Assembly (NCBI GenBank): GCA_022844225.1
Contig: JALHMC010000018.1
Location: forward strand, 11,330-75,329
Length of the DNA stretch: 64,000 nt
Source: Hyphomicrobiaceae bacterium
Lineage (GTDB): Bacteria > Pseudomonadota > Alphaproteobacteria > Rhizobiales > Hyphomicrobiaceae
Direction of reading: 5' to 3'
Positions 53,388 through 62,330 of the stretch are shown piece by piece. Every line of letters begins with the position of its first letter. The first letter of the stretch is position 1. A model generated the notes under the pieces. That model had not been told where the DNA came from, did no database searches, and was given only the letters and a program-made list of their open reading frames with translations. Position numbers and translations under genes: made by a program.

Positions 53388-54332
53388 ATGAAGCTAGACG
53401 ACGACAGCCAAGCCTTCCTCGACCTGATCGCAAAGCTCGGTCGGCCCCCGCTGAATTCGCTGCCGCCCCTCGAAGGACGCGAGGTCTTCCGCCGCGGCCG
53501 CATGGCGACGCAGCCGGAGCTTCCCCACGTCGACCGCGTCAAGGAATACGACGTCCCCGGCCCCAACGGCCCGATTGGCTGCCGCTTCTACCGCGGCGCC
53601 GGCACCGCCGACATGGGTCCGCTGCCGGTCCACGTCTACTACCACGGCGGCGGTTGGGTGCTCGGCGACCTCGACAGCCACGACTGGGTCTGCCGTCGCA
53701 TTGCCAACGCCGCGCAATGCGCCGTCCTCTCGGTCGACTATCGTATGGCGCCCGAACACGTCTTCCCGGCCGCCTTCGACGATAGCCTCGCCGCGCTTCG
53801 CTGGGCGGTCGACAATGCCTCGCGTCTGAAGGTCGATCCGTCACGCGTCTCGGTCGGCGGCGACAGCGCCGGCGGCAACCTCGCGGCAGCGGTTGCCATT
53901 GCAGCCCGCGATACCGGCAGCCCGCGCTTGAAGGCCCAGATCCTCGTCTATCCGGCCGTCGATCTTTCCATGAGCGGCGACTACTACGGCCGCTTCACCA
54001 AGGACCTGATCCTGACCGACGACACCATGCGCTGGTTCATCGATCTCTACATTCCGAACAAGGCCCAGCGGAAGGACTGGCGCGCATCGCCCTTGCTCGC
54101 GGACAGCCTCGCCAACCTGCCGCCCGCGCTCGTCATTCTCGCCGGCTTCGACCCTCTCTGCGCCGAGGGCGAGCTCTACGCCGAAAAGCTGAAAGGCGCC
54201 GGCTGTCACGTCACCGTCACCCGCTATCCCGGCCAGCTCCACGGCTTCCTGTCGAACGGCAAGATGCTGCCCAGGGCCAATCAGGCCATCGACGACATCG
54301 CGGCTGCATTGAAGACCGCCTTCGCGGCCTAA
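53388..54332 (+). CDS. Alpha/beta hydrolase, hormone-sensitive-lipase (fold-3) family
   Basis: A 314-residue carboxylesterase of the HSL group. The oxyanion-hole motif HGGG (His86 to Gly89) and the nucleophile GDSAGG (Ser160) are intact, with ILAGFDPLCAEGELYAEKL and a distal His in QLHGFLSNG. These esterases hydrolyse short-chain esters or lactones in the cytosol. AGGAG lies 6 nt before the ATG at 53388; the frame begins upstream but shows no homology. It belongs to the rightward hydrolase group and converges with the kinase-like gene ending at 54417. Confidence 0.9.
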   Translation: MKLDDDSQAFLDLIAKLGRPPLNSLPPLEGREVFRRGRMATQPELPHVDRVKEYDVPGPNGPIGCRFYRGAGTADMGPLPVHVYYHGGGWVLGDLDSHDWVCRRIANAAQCAVLSVDYRMAPEHVFPAAFDDSLAALRWAVDNASRLKVDPSRVSVGGDSAGGNLAAAVAIAARDTGSPRLKAQILVYPAVDLSMSGDYYGRFTKDLILTDDTMRWFIDLYIPNKAQRKDWRASPLLADSLANLPPALVILAGFDPLCAEGELYAEKLKGAGCHVTVTRYPGQLHGFLSNGKMLPRANQAIDDIAAALKTAFAA

Positions 54333-54416
54333 TCGCCTGAGCGGGCCACAGCCTGCGTCGGGTCGTGCCATGTCACCACCCGACGACAACAACGCGGGGC
54401 AGCCGCGGTGCCGGCC

Positions 54417-55493
54417 TTACGCCCACCCCGCGGTCGCATCCTTGGCAAACACCAGCAGCTCGGTCGCGATGCGATCCATATCCGCGTAATCGTCACCCTT
54501 GGCCGAGCCGCGCTTCCACAGCGCGTGGAGTTGCAGCAGAACCACCGCCAGCTTGAACATGGCGAGCACCCGCAGCACCGGGAAATCCGAGACATCGCGC
54601 CCGGTCAGCCGTGCATAGTGTGCCACCACTTCGTTGCGCGTCGGGAAGCCCGGCGCAGCGGTCGGCAACTGTTTCATGTCGTGCATGCAGGCCGGATCGC
54701 CCGCCTCGGCCCAGTAGCTCAGCATCGTCGCGACATCGAACAGGGGATCGCCGCGGGTGCCCATGTCCCAATCGACGATCGCGACCGGCTTCAACGTGCT
54801 CGGCTCGACGATCAGGTTGTCGAGCTTGAAGTCGGAATGCAGAAGCGTCGGCGCGCGCACTTTGACGCTCTGCGTTGCGAGCCATCCCGACACCTCGCGT
54901 GCCAGCGCCGCCGTCTCAGGTCCAAGCTCCAGTCGCTCCGCGCGTCCCGTCCAGCCTTTTCGGGTGCGCTCGATGAACCCTTCCGGCTTGCCGAGATCGC
55001 CGAGACCGACCACCTCCGCATCGACCGCATGCACGGCCGCCAGCGTCTCGACCAGCATCCGCCCCGTCGCGGCCGCGACGTCGGGCCGCCCGTCGAAATG
55101 CCGCTTGTCGTCGCCCTTGATGACGAGTCCCGGACGATACTCGATCAACTGGAACGGCACGCCGATGACGCTCTTGTCCTCGCACAGATGAACGCTCTCG
55201 GGCGCCAGCGGCAGCGCCCTCCACAGTCGCGACAGGATGCGGTGCTCGCGCGACATGTCGTGGGCGCCGGGCGGCAGGTCGCCATCCGGCGGGCGGCGCA
55301 GCACCAACATGCGCCCGGCAGCCTTCAGGCGATAGTTGATGTTCGCCATGCCGGTGCCGAATTGGCGCAACGGCTCGGAGACGTCGAGCGGCAGCCCGAC
55401 GTCGGCCAGATACGCCCCCAGCCGAGCCGTATCGATCGGAAAGGCGTCGCTTGCAGAGCGGAAGACGTGGGCGTCTGTGCCGTCAGCAGTCAT
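54417..55493 (-). CDS. APH-family phosphotransferase (ACAD10/11 N-domain-like)
   Basis: A 358-residue kinase-like protein with a protein-kinase fold. The catalytic loop HSDFKLDN follows the HxDxxxxN pattern, and the metal-binding motif is VDWDMGTRGDPLFDVA. The N-lobe includes ANINYRLKAAGRMLVLRRPP. This group includes the domain joined to acyl-CoA dehydrogenases ACAD10/11, which phosphorylate 4-hydroxyacyl-CoAs, and aminoglycoside kinases. Here a CoA or hydroxyacid substrate seems more likely than an antibiotic, given the catabolic setting (inference). AAGGA precedes the start. It is 9 bp downstream of the GAF gene. Confidence 0.85.
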   Translation of the reverse strand: MTADGTDAHVFRSASDAFPIDTARLGAYLADVGLPLDVSEPLRQFGTGMANINYRLKAAGRMLVLRRPPDGDLPPGAHDMSREHRILSRLWRALPLAPESVHLCEDKSVIGVPFQLIEYRPGLVIKGDDKRHFDGRPDVAAATGRMLVETLAAVHAVDAEVVGLGDLGKPEGFIERTRKGWTGRAERLELGPETAALAREVSGWLATQSVKVRAPTLLHSDFKLDNLIVEPSTLKPVAIVDWDMGTRGDPLFDVATMLSYWAEAGDPACMHDMKQLPTAAPGFPTRNEVVAHYARLTGRDVSDFPVLRVLAMFKLAVVLLQLHALWKRGSAKGDDYADMDRIATELLVFAKDATAGWA

Positions 55494-55502
55494 GATCGTC
55501 CT

Positions 55503-56015
55503 TCATTTCCCTTCCCACCCCATCACCACCGGCACCATCAGCGTTGCCAGCATGCGCGCGTCAGCCGCCTGCGCCTCGCCGAACTGCCCTTCCTCCCCGA
55601 ATAGGTTGAGGGCGCCGACGTTCCTTTCACAAAAGCGCACCGGGACGTTCATGATCGACGTCACACCGAGCCCGAAGATCTTCTCGAAGTCCTTGTAGGT
55701 GCCGCGGATGTCGTCGCGGCCCTTCGCAATGTAAACCTCTCCGCGGGCCAGCACGCTCTGGTTGGTCGGATAATCCGCGATGCGCTTGCGACCACCGATC
55801 GGATACGAGGCGAAATCGCTCGAATGAATGCGCTCCACCTCCGCCGTGTCATGAACGTAGCGGAACATCGTGAAGCCCTTGGCGCCGACGACACGCTGCG
55901 CCACCACCCCGATCGCCTCCAGGATGGCGAGCGGCCTCGGAGCCTCCGCCGCGAACGCCGTCAGTCGCACGACATCGTCGATTTCCAGCCGTCGCGCTGT
56001 CATCTCGCTCACCAT
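55503..56015 (-). CDS. GAF domain-containing protein
   Basis: A 170-residue protein made of a single GAF-type sensory domain, starting ARRLEIDDVVRLTAFAAEA and ending VPVRFCERNVGALNLFGEEG (the typical final GAF strand). It has no DNA-binding, kinase or cyclase module. It may bind a small ligand or a cofactor, or act as a free-standing GAF with oxidoreductase-like activity (fRMsr-type catalytic cysteines are not visible). It overlaps the sulfatase stop by 7 bp and lies 9 bp upstream of the kinase-like gene, so it is translated within the operon. Confidence 0.8.
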   Translation of the reverse strand: MVSEMTARRLEIDDVVRLTAFAAEAPRPLAILEAIGVVAQRVVGAKGFTMFRYVHDTAEVERIHSSDFASYPIGGRKRIADYPTNQSVLARGEVYIAKGRDDIRGTYKDFEKIFGLGVTSIMNVPVRFCERNVGALNLFGEEGQFGEAQAADARMLATLMVPVVMGWEGK

Positions 56016-57595
56016 TCACCGAACCGGTAGCCGCGCGCCCGTGCGCCACCGGTCACCCTCTGGATATAATCGTGCGTCACGGTCGTTCGTGTTTTGCGCG
56101 TCAACGCCCACGAGAAAAGCCGCGCCTTCATCGCCTCCCGTACCTCGCCGTGCGCGGCGCTGTCGCCGAGATCGTGCAACTCTTGGGGATCGGCTTCGAG
56201 ATCGAACAGCTGCGGTCGAAAGCGCTCGAAATGCACGTACTTCCATCGCGCGGTACGCACCATGAAGCCGCGCGCCTCGTCAACCTCGAGCCCGAGATGC
56301 CGGCGTGCATGACGCAAGGCAAAGTCACCGTCACAGAACGCGGCCTCGCGCCAACTCTCCACATCCGAAGTGCGGAGCAGCGGAATCAGCGAGCGCCCTT
56401 CCAGTCGGTGCGGTGCGGGCTCGCCGCCCGACCACGCGAGAAACGTCGGCGCGAGGTCGATCGCCTCGACCAGGGCCTCAATGGCCATCCCCCGCGTCGC
56501 GTCCGCCTCGGGTCGTGGATCCACCACGATCAGCGGCACCCGCACGATCTCCTCGTGGAACAGATCCTTCTCGCCAAGCCAGTGGTCGCCGAGGTAGTCG
56601 CCGTGGTCCGACGTCACGACGATGATCGTGTTGGCGATCTCGCCCGTCGCCTCGAGATGCTCGATCAGCCGGCCCACGTGCGCGTCGAACTGGGTGATCA
56701 GCCCCATGTAGGCCGGAATGACCGTCTCTCGAACCTCATCGCGGGCGAAGTTCACGCTCTCGTCGTGCTTCATGAAGGCGCCGACGACTGGATGCGGGCT
56801 CGTGCGCTCGGTCTCCGAACGGTTTGCCGGGATCACGTGCTCTGGCCCGTACATGGCGTGATAGGGGGCCGGCGCAATATAGGGCCAATGCGGCTTGATG
56901 TAGGAGACGTGCAGGCACCATGGGCTCCCGCCCCGCGCCTGCCGCATGAACTCCAGAGCCCGGTCGGTCATATAGGCGGTCTCGGAGTGCTCCTCTTTCA
57001 CGCGTGCGGGCCGCCGCGCATTGCGCATCGCCCAGCCCGAAAGCACCTCGCCGTTGTCGCCCTCCACCGAGTTCGCCCATTCGTGCCAGGGGTTCACGCC
57101 CGAATAACCGAGCTGGCGCAGCCAATCGTTGTAGGCCGGATCGCCGCCTGCGAGCTTGCCGTCCACCTCCGGGTGCAGGCCGTCGTCCCGCTCGAACGGC
57201 TCGAAGCCGCACTGCCAGTAGGGCAGTCCCGGATTGGTGCCCGGATCGATGCCGAGCCGCGCCATCGACTCGAGATCCGGCTTGAAATGCGTTTTGCCCA
57301 CCAGCACCACGCGATAGCCCTGCGGTCGCAGGTAGTCTCCGATCGTCCGCTCGTCGATGCGCAGCGCGAAGTTGTTGTAGGTCGCCCCGTGCGTCAGGTT
57401 ATAGCGGCCCGAGTAGAAGCACATGCGCGAGCCGCCACACACCGGCGACTGCACGAAGGCGCGCGTGAAAGCCACCCCTTTCGCCGCCAGTCGGTCCAGG
57501 TTCGGCGTCCGGATGTGCGGATGACCGGCGTGGGCCAGATAGTCCCAGCGGAGCTGGTCCGCCATGATAAAGAGGATGTTGGGCTTGTCCGTCAT
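56009..57595 (-). CDS. Sulfatase-like hydrolase with altered FGly motif
   Basis: A 528-residue member of the alkaline-phosphatase/sulfatase superfamily. Metal-binding DNA appears as NILFIMADQLRWD and VVTSDHGDYLGDHW. The catalytic Cys53 lies in VCGGSRMCFYSGRY, where the sulfatase consensus C-x-P-x-R has Gly in the third position, a marked deviation. The remaining lysines, His and Asp pattern suggests arylsulfatase/phosphonate-monoester hydrolase activity if formylglycine still forms; it may be inactive or differently matured. No signal peptide is visible. It is the first of a leftward trio with the GAF and kinase-like genes. Confidence 0.85.
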   Translation of the reverse strand: MTDKPNILFIMADQLRWDYLAHAGHPHIRTPNLDRLAAKGVAFTRAFVQSPVCGGSRMCFYSGRYNLTHGATYNNFALRIDERTIGDYLRPQGYRVVLVGKTHFKPDLESMARLGIDPGTNPGLPYWQCGFEPFERDDGLHPEVDGKLAGGDPAYNDWLRQLGYSGVNPWHEWANSVEGDNGEVLSGWAMRNARRPARVKEEHSETAYMTDRALEFMRQARGGSPWCLHVSYIKPHWPYIAPAPYHAMYGPEHVIPANRSETERTSPHPVVGAFMKHDESVNFARDEVRETVIPAYMGLITQFDAHVGRLIEHLEATGEIANTIIVVTSDHGDYLGDHWLGEKDLFHEEIVRVPLIVVDPRPEADATRGMAIEALVEAIDLAPTFLAWSGGEPAPHRLEGRSLIPLLRTSDVESWREAAFCDGDFALRHARRHLGLEVDEARGFMVRTARWKYVHFERFRPQLFDLEADPQELHDLGDSAAHGEVREAMKARLFSWALTRKTRTTVTHDYIQRVTGGARARGYRFGEW

Positions 57596-57661
57596 GGCCA
57601 CCGGCTGGTCTGGCTGGGCCACATGCTGGCCCGTCTTGTCGAAGCGCCTGGAGCGTGACCT

Positions 57662-58384
57662 TTGCCGACCGAACAATCAAGCCTCGCGCGCCAGCCATGG
57701 CAGGCGACCGTCCTCACCATTTTCCCCGAGATGTTCCCCGGCCCGCTGGGCGTTTCGCTCTCGGGGCAGGCGCTCACGGCTGGCACATGGCGCCTTGATT
57801 GCGTGAACCTTCGGGAGTTCGGGCTCGGACGGCATCGGCAGGTCGACGACACGCCGGCCGGGGGCGGCGCCGGCATGGTCATGCGACCCGATGTTCTAGG
57901 CCCCGCCATCGATGCCGCTCTCGCATCCGCACCCAAACTGCAACCCATCTACCTGTCACCGCGCGGCAAACCATTGACGCAGGCCCGCGTGCGCGAAATC
58001 GCCGAGGGCCCTGGCGTGCTCCTGCTCGCAGGCCGGTTCGAGGGCATCGATCAACGCGTCATTGATGGGCGGAACCTGGAGGAGATCTCGATCGGCGACT
58101 ATGTGCTGTCGGGCGGCGAACTCGCGGCCATGGTGCTGATCGACGCCTGCGTTCGCCTCCTGCCTGGCGTTCTGGGCGCCGAGGCCTCGCTTTCCGAGGA
58201 GAGCTTCGAGAGCGGCCTCCTGGAATACCCCCAATACACCAAGCCCCGCGACTGGGAGGGTCGCAGCATTCCCGACGTGCTCCTGTCCGGAGACCACAAG
58301 AAAGTCGCTGAATGGCGTCGACGCGAGGCCGAACGGATCACGAAGGCGAGGCGGCCGGATCTGGGTCAACGAGGCAAAACCTGA
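57662..58384 (+). CDS. trmD: tRNA (guanine-N1)-methyltransferase
   Basis: A 240-residue SPOUT methyltransferase that makes m1G37 in tRNA to prevent frameshifting. It starts with the TTG of a [19 protein letters not shown]-terminus and has [12 protein letters not shown], the SAM trefoil-knot [13 protein letters not shown], the [14 protein letters not shown] and the C-terminal [13 protein letters not shown] with PDVLLSGDH. This is a normal-length essential gene. It lies alone here, separated from rpsP, rimM and rplS with which it usually forms an operon. Its start is 66 bp from the divergent sulfatase start. Confidence 0.95.
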   Translation: MPTEQSSLARQPWQATVLTIFPEMFPGPLGVSLSGQALTAGTWRLDCVNLREFGLGRHRQVDDTPAGGGAGMVMRPDVLGPAIDAALASAPKLQPIYLSPRGKPLTQARVREIAEGPGVLLLAGRFEGIDQRVIDGRNLEEISIGDYVLSGGELAAMVLIDACVRLLPGVLGAEASLSEESFESGLLEYPQYTKPRDWEGRSIPDVLLSGDHKKVAEWRRREAERITKARRPDLGQRGKT

Positions 58385-58472
58385 CGTTGGGACGCGCCCC
58401 CCAGTTGCCTCCCGGGCCCACCTATGCCTAAATGTCCGGACAAGTTCAGGCATCGCAATGCGAGGAATATCC

Positions 58473-60092
58473 ATGGCCACATCCAACAGCTCGGAAGGGC
58501 TCGACGTCATCATCGTCGGCGCCGGCGTCGGCGGGCTCTATGCCATTCACAAATATCGGCAATTGGGTCTCAAGGTCCGCGCTTTCGAGAAGGGCGATGA
58601 CGTCGGCGGCACGTGGTACTGGAACCGCTATCCCGGTTGCCGCTGCGACGTCGAAAGCCTCGAGTACTCGTTCTCGTTCTCGCCCGAACTCGACCAGGAG
58701 TGGAAATGGCCGGAGCGCTACGGCAACCAGGGCGAGATCCTGAAGTATGTGCAGCACGTCGCCGACAGATTCGACCTCAGGAAAGACATTCAGTTCAACA
58801 CGACCATCACGTCCGCCACCTTCGACGAGAAGACCAGCCGCTGGACCGTGACGACGGACAAGGGTGAGACGATCACGGCGCCTTACTGCCTGATGGCGAC
58901 CGGCAACCTCTCGACCCCCAGAAAGCCCGACATCAAGGGCATCGACAGCTTCAAGGGCAAGACCTACCACACCGGTCTCTGGCCCCATCAGGGAGTCGAT
59001 TTCACCGGCCTTCGCGTGGGCGTGATCGGCACGGGCTCGTCGGGTGTCCAGTCGATCCCGATCATCGCCAAGCAGGCCCGCCAGCTCACCGTGTTCCAGC
59101 GCACCGCCAACTTCTCGCTTCCCGCGCAGAACTCGCCGATGGACCCGGTGAAGGAGGCCAAACACAAGGCCGAGTACCCCGAGCGCCGGGCCGGAGCGGT
59201 CAATACGCCCTTCGCGATCGCCGGCTATCCCCCGCCGACCAAATCCGCTCTCGAGGTGTCCGAGGCGGAGCGCAACGCCACGTATGAAAAGAAGTGGCAG
59301 GAGGGCGGCTCGATCAGCTTCCTCTATGCCTACACCGACCTGCTGACCAACAAGGCCGCAAACGACACCGCGTCCGAGTTCGTGCGGAACAAAATCCGCT
59401 CGATCGTGAAGGACCAGGAGACCGCCGAGGCCCTCTGCCCGATTGATCATCCGATCGGCACGAAGCGTCTCATCCTCGATACGAACTACTACGAGACCTA
59501 CAATCAGCCACACGTGAAGCTGGTCAACATCCGCAACAACGCCATCGCGGAAATCACCGAGTGGGGCATCAAGACTGCGGACGGCAAAAGCTACGAACTT
59601 GACGTCATCGTCTTCGCCACCGGCTTCGACGCCATGACCGGCGCCATGAAGGAAATCGACATCAAGGGCAGCGGCGGCGTTTCCATCCGCGACAAGTGGA
59701 AGGACGGCCCGCAGACCTACCTCGGCGTCATGGTTGCCGGCTTCCCGAACATGTTCATGGTCACCGGCCCGCAAAGCCCCGGCGTGAAGAGCCAGATGAT
59801 CTTCTCGTGCCAGCAGCACGTCGATTTCGTCGGCGACATGATCAAGTACGCGCGCGGGCGGCAGATGCGCCGCATCGAGGCCTCGCGCATGGCCGAGATC
59901 AACTGGGTCCAGCATAACAACGAGGTCGCCAACTCCACGCTCTATCCGCTGGCCAACAGCTGGTACATGGGCGCCAACATTCCCGGCAAACCGCGCATCT
60001 TCATGCCCTACGTCGGCGGCGTCCAGAACTACGTCGCGAAATGCAACGAGGTCGTCCAGAAGGGCTACGAAGGCTTCGAGATGAGTGCTTGA
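58473..60092 (+). CDS. Baeyer-Villiger-type flavin monooxygenase
   Basis: A 539-residue FAD/NADPH monooxygenase of the CHMO-like group. The first Rossmann motif is GAGVGG (residues 16-21), followed by DVGGTWYWNRYPGCRCD. The Baeyer-Villiger fingerprint FKGKTYHTGLWP spans about residues 160-171, and the second NADPH-binding motif is GVIGTGSSGVQ. Such enzymes turn ketones, often cyclic, into esters or lactones, which the nearby hydrolases could open (inference). The ATG at 58473 has GAGGA 7 nt upstream. It is followed by a strong rho-independent terminator. Confidence 0.92.
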   Translation: MATSNSSEGLDVIIVGAGVGGLYAIHKYRQLGLKVRAFEKGDDVGGTWYWNRYPGCRCDVESLEYSFSFSPELDQEWKWPERYGNQGEILKYVQHVADRFDLRKDIQFNTTITSATFDEKTSRWTVTTDKGETITAPYCLMATGNLSTPRKPDIKGIDSFKGKTYHTGLWPHQGVDFTGLRVGVIGTGSSGVQSIPIIAKQARQLTVFQRTANFSLPAQNSPMDPVKEAKHKAEYPERRAGAVNTPFAIAGYPPPTKSALEVSEAERNATYEKKWQEGGSISFLYAYTDLLTNKAANDTASEFVRNKIRSIVKDQETAEALCPIDHPIGTKRLILDTNYYETYNQPHVKLVNIRNNAIAEITEWGIKTADGKSYELDVIVFATGFDAMTGAMKEIDIKGSGGVSIRDKWKDGPQTYLGVMVAGFPNMFMVTGPQSPGVKSQMIFSCQQHVDFVGDMIKYARGRQMRRIEASRMAEINWVQHNNEVANSTLYPLANSWYMGANIPGKPRIFMPYVGGVQNYVAKCNEVVQKGYEGFEMSA

Positions 60093-60121
60093 GGCATCAG
60101 AGACCTCGAACTACATGCGGG

Positions 60122-60157
60122 CGGGAGAGCGAAAACGCTCTCCCGTTCTCGATTTTC
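60122..60157 (+). terminator. Rho-independent terminator
   Basis: CGGGAGAGCG and CGCTCTCCCG form a perfect 10-bp stem with an AAAA loop, followed by the T-rich TTCTCGATTTTC. It ends the Baeyer-Villiger gene and lies at the 3' end of the convergent CoA-transferase gene, where the reverse complement would also give an A-rich-to-hairpin structure. Confidence 0.75.
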
Positions 60158-61337
60158 AAAACGCCCCCTTCTCCTTCAACTTCCGCACCTCCTCCGCGCT
60201 CACGCCCAGAAGCTCGCCGAGTAGGCTCTCGGTGTGCTCGCCGAGCATGGGCGGCCGGCGATACTCGGCCGGGCTGTCCGAGAGGATCATCGGCAGTCCC
60301 ACCGTCTTGAAACCTTGCGGCCGCTTCGGATAGTCCATCTCGACGATCATCCCGCGCTCGATGAGGTGCGGATCGGCCAGCACCTCGGCCGTGTCCTGGC
60401 AGGCTCCGCACGGCACGCCCGCGTCGGCCATCACCTTCATCACCTCATGTTTGGTGCGCTGCATCGTCCACTCGGTGATCAGCGCGTCGAGCGCGGCCCG
60501 ATTCTGCCACCGGTCGGGATTGGTTTTGAACAGCGGATTGCTCTCGAGATCCGGACGCTCCATCGCCTTGCAGAACGCGGCCCACATCTGCGGTTGCGCA
60601 TAGATGTAGACGTAGTCGTTGGGCCCGCCCGGTGCGCATTTGTACGTCGTGCCCGGCACGTTCTTGCCGAGCTGATTGCCCGTCCTCACTGGAACCCCGG
60701 TCCGCTGATGCTCGCGCAACGAGATGCGGATCAGGTTCAGCACCGCCTCCTGCATCGCGACCTCGACATGCTGTCCTTTACCCGTCGCATGCCGATGGTT
60801 AATCGCCGCCAGGATGGCAATCGCCATGTGCATGCCGGTGCCGCTGTCGCCGATCGCCGGCCAGTTGTAGGTCGGTGGGCCGTCCTCGAAGCCCGTCACG
60901 CACATGCCGCCGCCCATCGCCTGCGCGATCGGCTCGTAGGCCTTGAAATGCGCATTCGGGCCGTAGGTGCCGAAGCCCTTGATCGTCGCGTAGATGAGTC
61001 GCGGATTGATCTTCTCCAGCACCTTCCATCCGAGCCCCATCCGGTCGAGCGCGCCGGGACCGAAGTTCTCGATCAGCACGTCCGACTTCTCAACGAGCTT
61101 CCGGAAGAGATCCTTCCCCTCCTCGGTCTTCAGGTTCAGCGTCAGCGAACGCTTGTTGGCGTTGAAGACGAGAAAGAACAGCTCGTCGTTGTTTTGGGCC
61201 CGCGCCACGTCCCCGCCCTTCGGCTCCTCGAGCTTGATCACGTCGGCGCCGAGAAATCCCATGATCTGCGCACAGGCCGGTCCCGCCTGATTGTGTGTCA
61301 TGTCGATGACGCGAATGCCTGAAAGGGCCTTCTGCAT
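60156..61337 (-). CDS. CaiB/BaiF family CoA transferase
   Basis: A 393-residue class III CoA transferase that moves CoA between carboxylates. It has the N-terminal IRVIDMTHNQAGPACAQIMG (interlocked-dimer fold), GGDVARAQNNDELFFL and the catalytic Asp164 in GDSGTGMHMAIAIL, at the position of Asp169 in formyl-CoA transferase. The C-terminal domain includes VPCGACQDTAEVLADPHL. It could activate acids released by the neighbouring hydrolases. GGAGA precedes the ATG. It converges with the monooxygenase gene and is divergent from the SDR at 61473. Confidence 0.92.
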   Translation of the reverse strand: MQKALSGIRVIDMTHNQAGPACAQIMGFLGADVIKLEEPKGGDVARAQNNDELFFLVFNANKRSLTLNLKTEEGKDLFRKLVEKSDVLIENFGPGALDRMGLGWKVLEKINPRLIYATIKGFGTYGPNAHFKAYEPIAQAMGGGMCVTGFEDGPPTYNWPAIGDSGTGMHMAIAILAAINHRHATGKGQHVEVAMQEAVLNLIRISLREHQRTGVPVRTGNQLGKNVPGTTYKCAPGGPNDYVYIYAQPQMWAAFCKAMERPDLESNPLFKTNPDRWQNRAALDALITEWTMQRTKHEVMKVMADAGVPCGACQDTAEVLADPHLIERGMIVEMDYPKRPQGFKTVGLPMILSDSPAEYRRPPMLGEHTESLLGELLGVSAEEVRKLKEKGAF

Positions 61338-61472
61338 GGGATGTCTCCGCTGGGTGCGTCGGGGAATTCAGGGGCGAGCCTAGGACGGCTGCGCCATCGA
61401 GGACAACCGAGAACGCCGACGTGATCGGCTTCATCGTTCCCAGCATCGGAACACAATGGATATAATCAGACC

Positions 61473-62201
61473 ATGCAACAGCCTCAGCTTTCGAGAACAG
61501 CCATTGTCACGGGCGCGGCAAAGGGCATCGGTGCGGCGATCGCCACACGTCTCGCCCGCGACGGTTGGCACGTGGTCGTCGCCGATACCGACGCGGCGGC
61601 GCTCGCCGCAACCGCCAGCGCCATCGGCGGCAGTGCCGTAACTGCGGACATCGGTGACGAAGCCGACGTGAAACGTCTCGTATCGCAGACGATGGCGCAG
61701 ACCGGTCGCATCGACGCCGTCGTCTCGAATGCGGGAATCAATGCCAATGGTCCGCTCGCGGGTACCACGCTCGAGGCGTGGAATCGCGTACTCGCCGTCA
61801 ATCTTACAGCGCTCTTCCTGCTGGCACGAGAAACGGCCGAGACGCTCCGCGCCAACAGAGGCGCCGTCGTCGCGATCGCATCGACCCGTGCCCATATGTC
61901 CGAGGCCGACACCCTCGCTTACTCGGCTTCGAAGGGCGGCGTCGTTGCGCTGACCCACGCGCTCGCCATCACGCTAGGCCCAGACGTGCGCGTCAATTGC
62001 ATCTCACCGGGCTGGATCGACACCGGAAAATGGGGCCCCTTGAAGCCGTCCGACCATGCTCAGCATCCCGTCGGCCGCGTGGGACTACCGGATGACATCG
62101 CGGCCGCAACCGCCTTTCTGCTCTCGCCAGATTCGGGCTTCATGACGGGCGCGGAACTCGTCGTTGACGGTGGCATGACACGCCGCATGATCTACACATG
62201 A
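61473..62201 (+). CDS. SDR family oxidoreductase (FabG-like)
   Basis: A 242-residue classical short-chain dehydrogenase with an intact TGAAKGIGAAIA cofactor loop, SNAGINANGPLAG, the catalytic Ser in IASTRAHMSEAD, and the YSASKGGVVAL Tyr/Lys pair. The C-terminal MTGAELVVDGGMTRRMIYT completes it. It probably oxidises hydroxyacyl or cyclic-alcohol intermediates with NAD(P)+. No clear ribosome-binding site is seen before the ATG. It is divergent from the CoA transferase gene and precedes the cytochrome genes. Confidence 0.88.
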   Translation: MQQPQLSRTAIVTGAAKGIGAAIATRLARDGWHVVVADTDAAALAATASAIGGSAVTADIGDEADVKRLVSQTMAQTGRIDAVVSNAGINANGPLAGTTLEAWNRVLAVNLTALFLLARETAETLRANRGAVVAIASTRAHMSEADTLAYSASKGGVVALTHALAITLGPDVRVNCISPGWIDTGKWGPLKPSDHAQHPVGRVGLPDDIAAATAFLLSPDSGFMTGAELVVDGGMTRRMIYT

Positions 62202-62330
62202 TTGTGAATCCCCGGCGCGTGCTTTGCCCATTCCCGACTTATGCCCGGTCTCCCAACGCGTGTTAGACAAGGCGCCGGTCGCGCTTTCGCGACGATGATG
62301 CAGCGCGGCGAGAGTGGTAAAGGGGCGAGG

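Noticed and set aside
54417-55493. Aminoglycoside resistance kinase
   Set aside because: The APH fold is present, but the neighbourhood and the ACAD10/11-like pattern favour a metabolic kinase; there is no resistance island.
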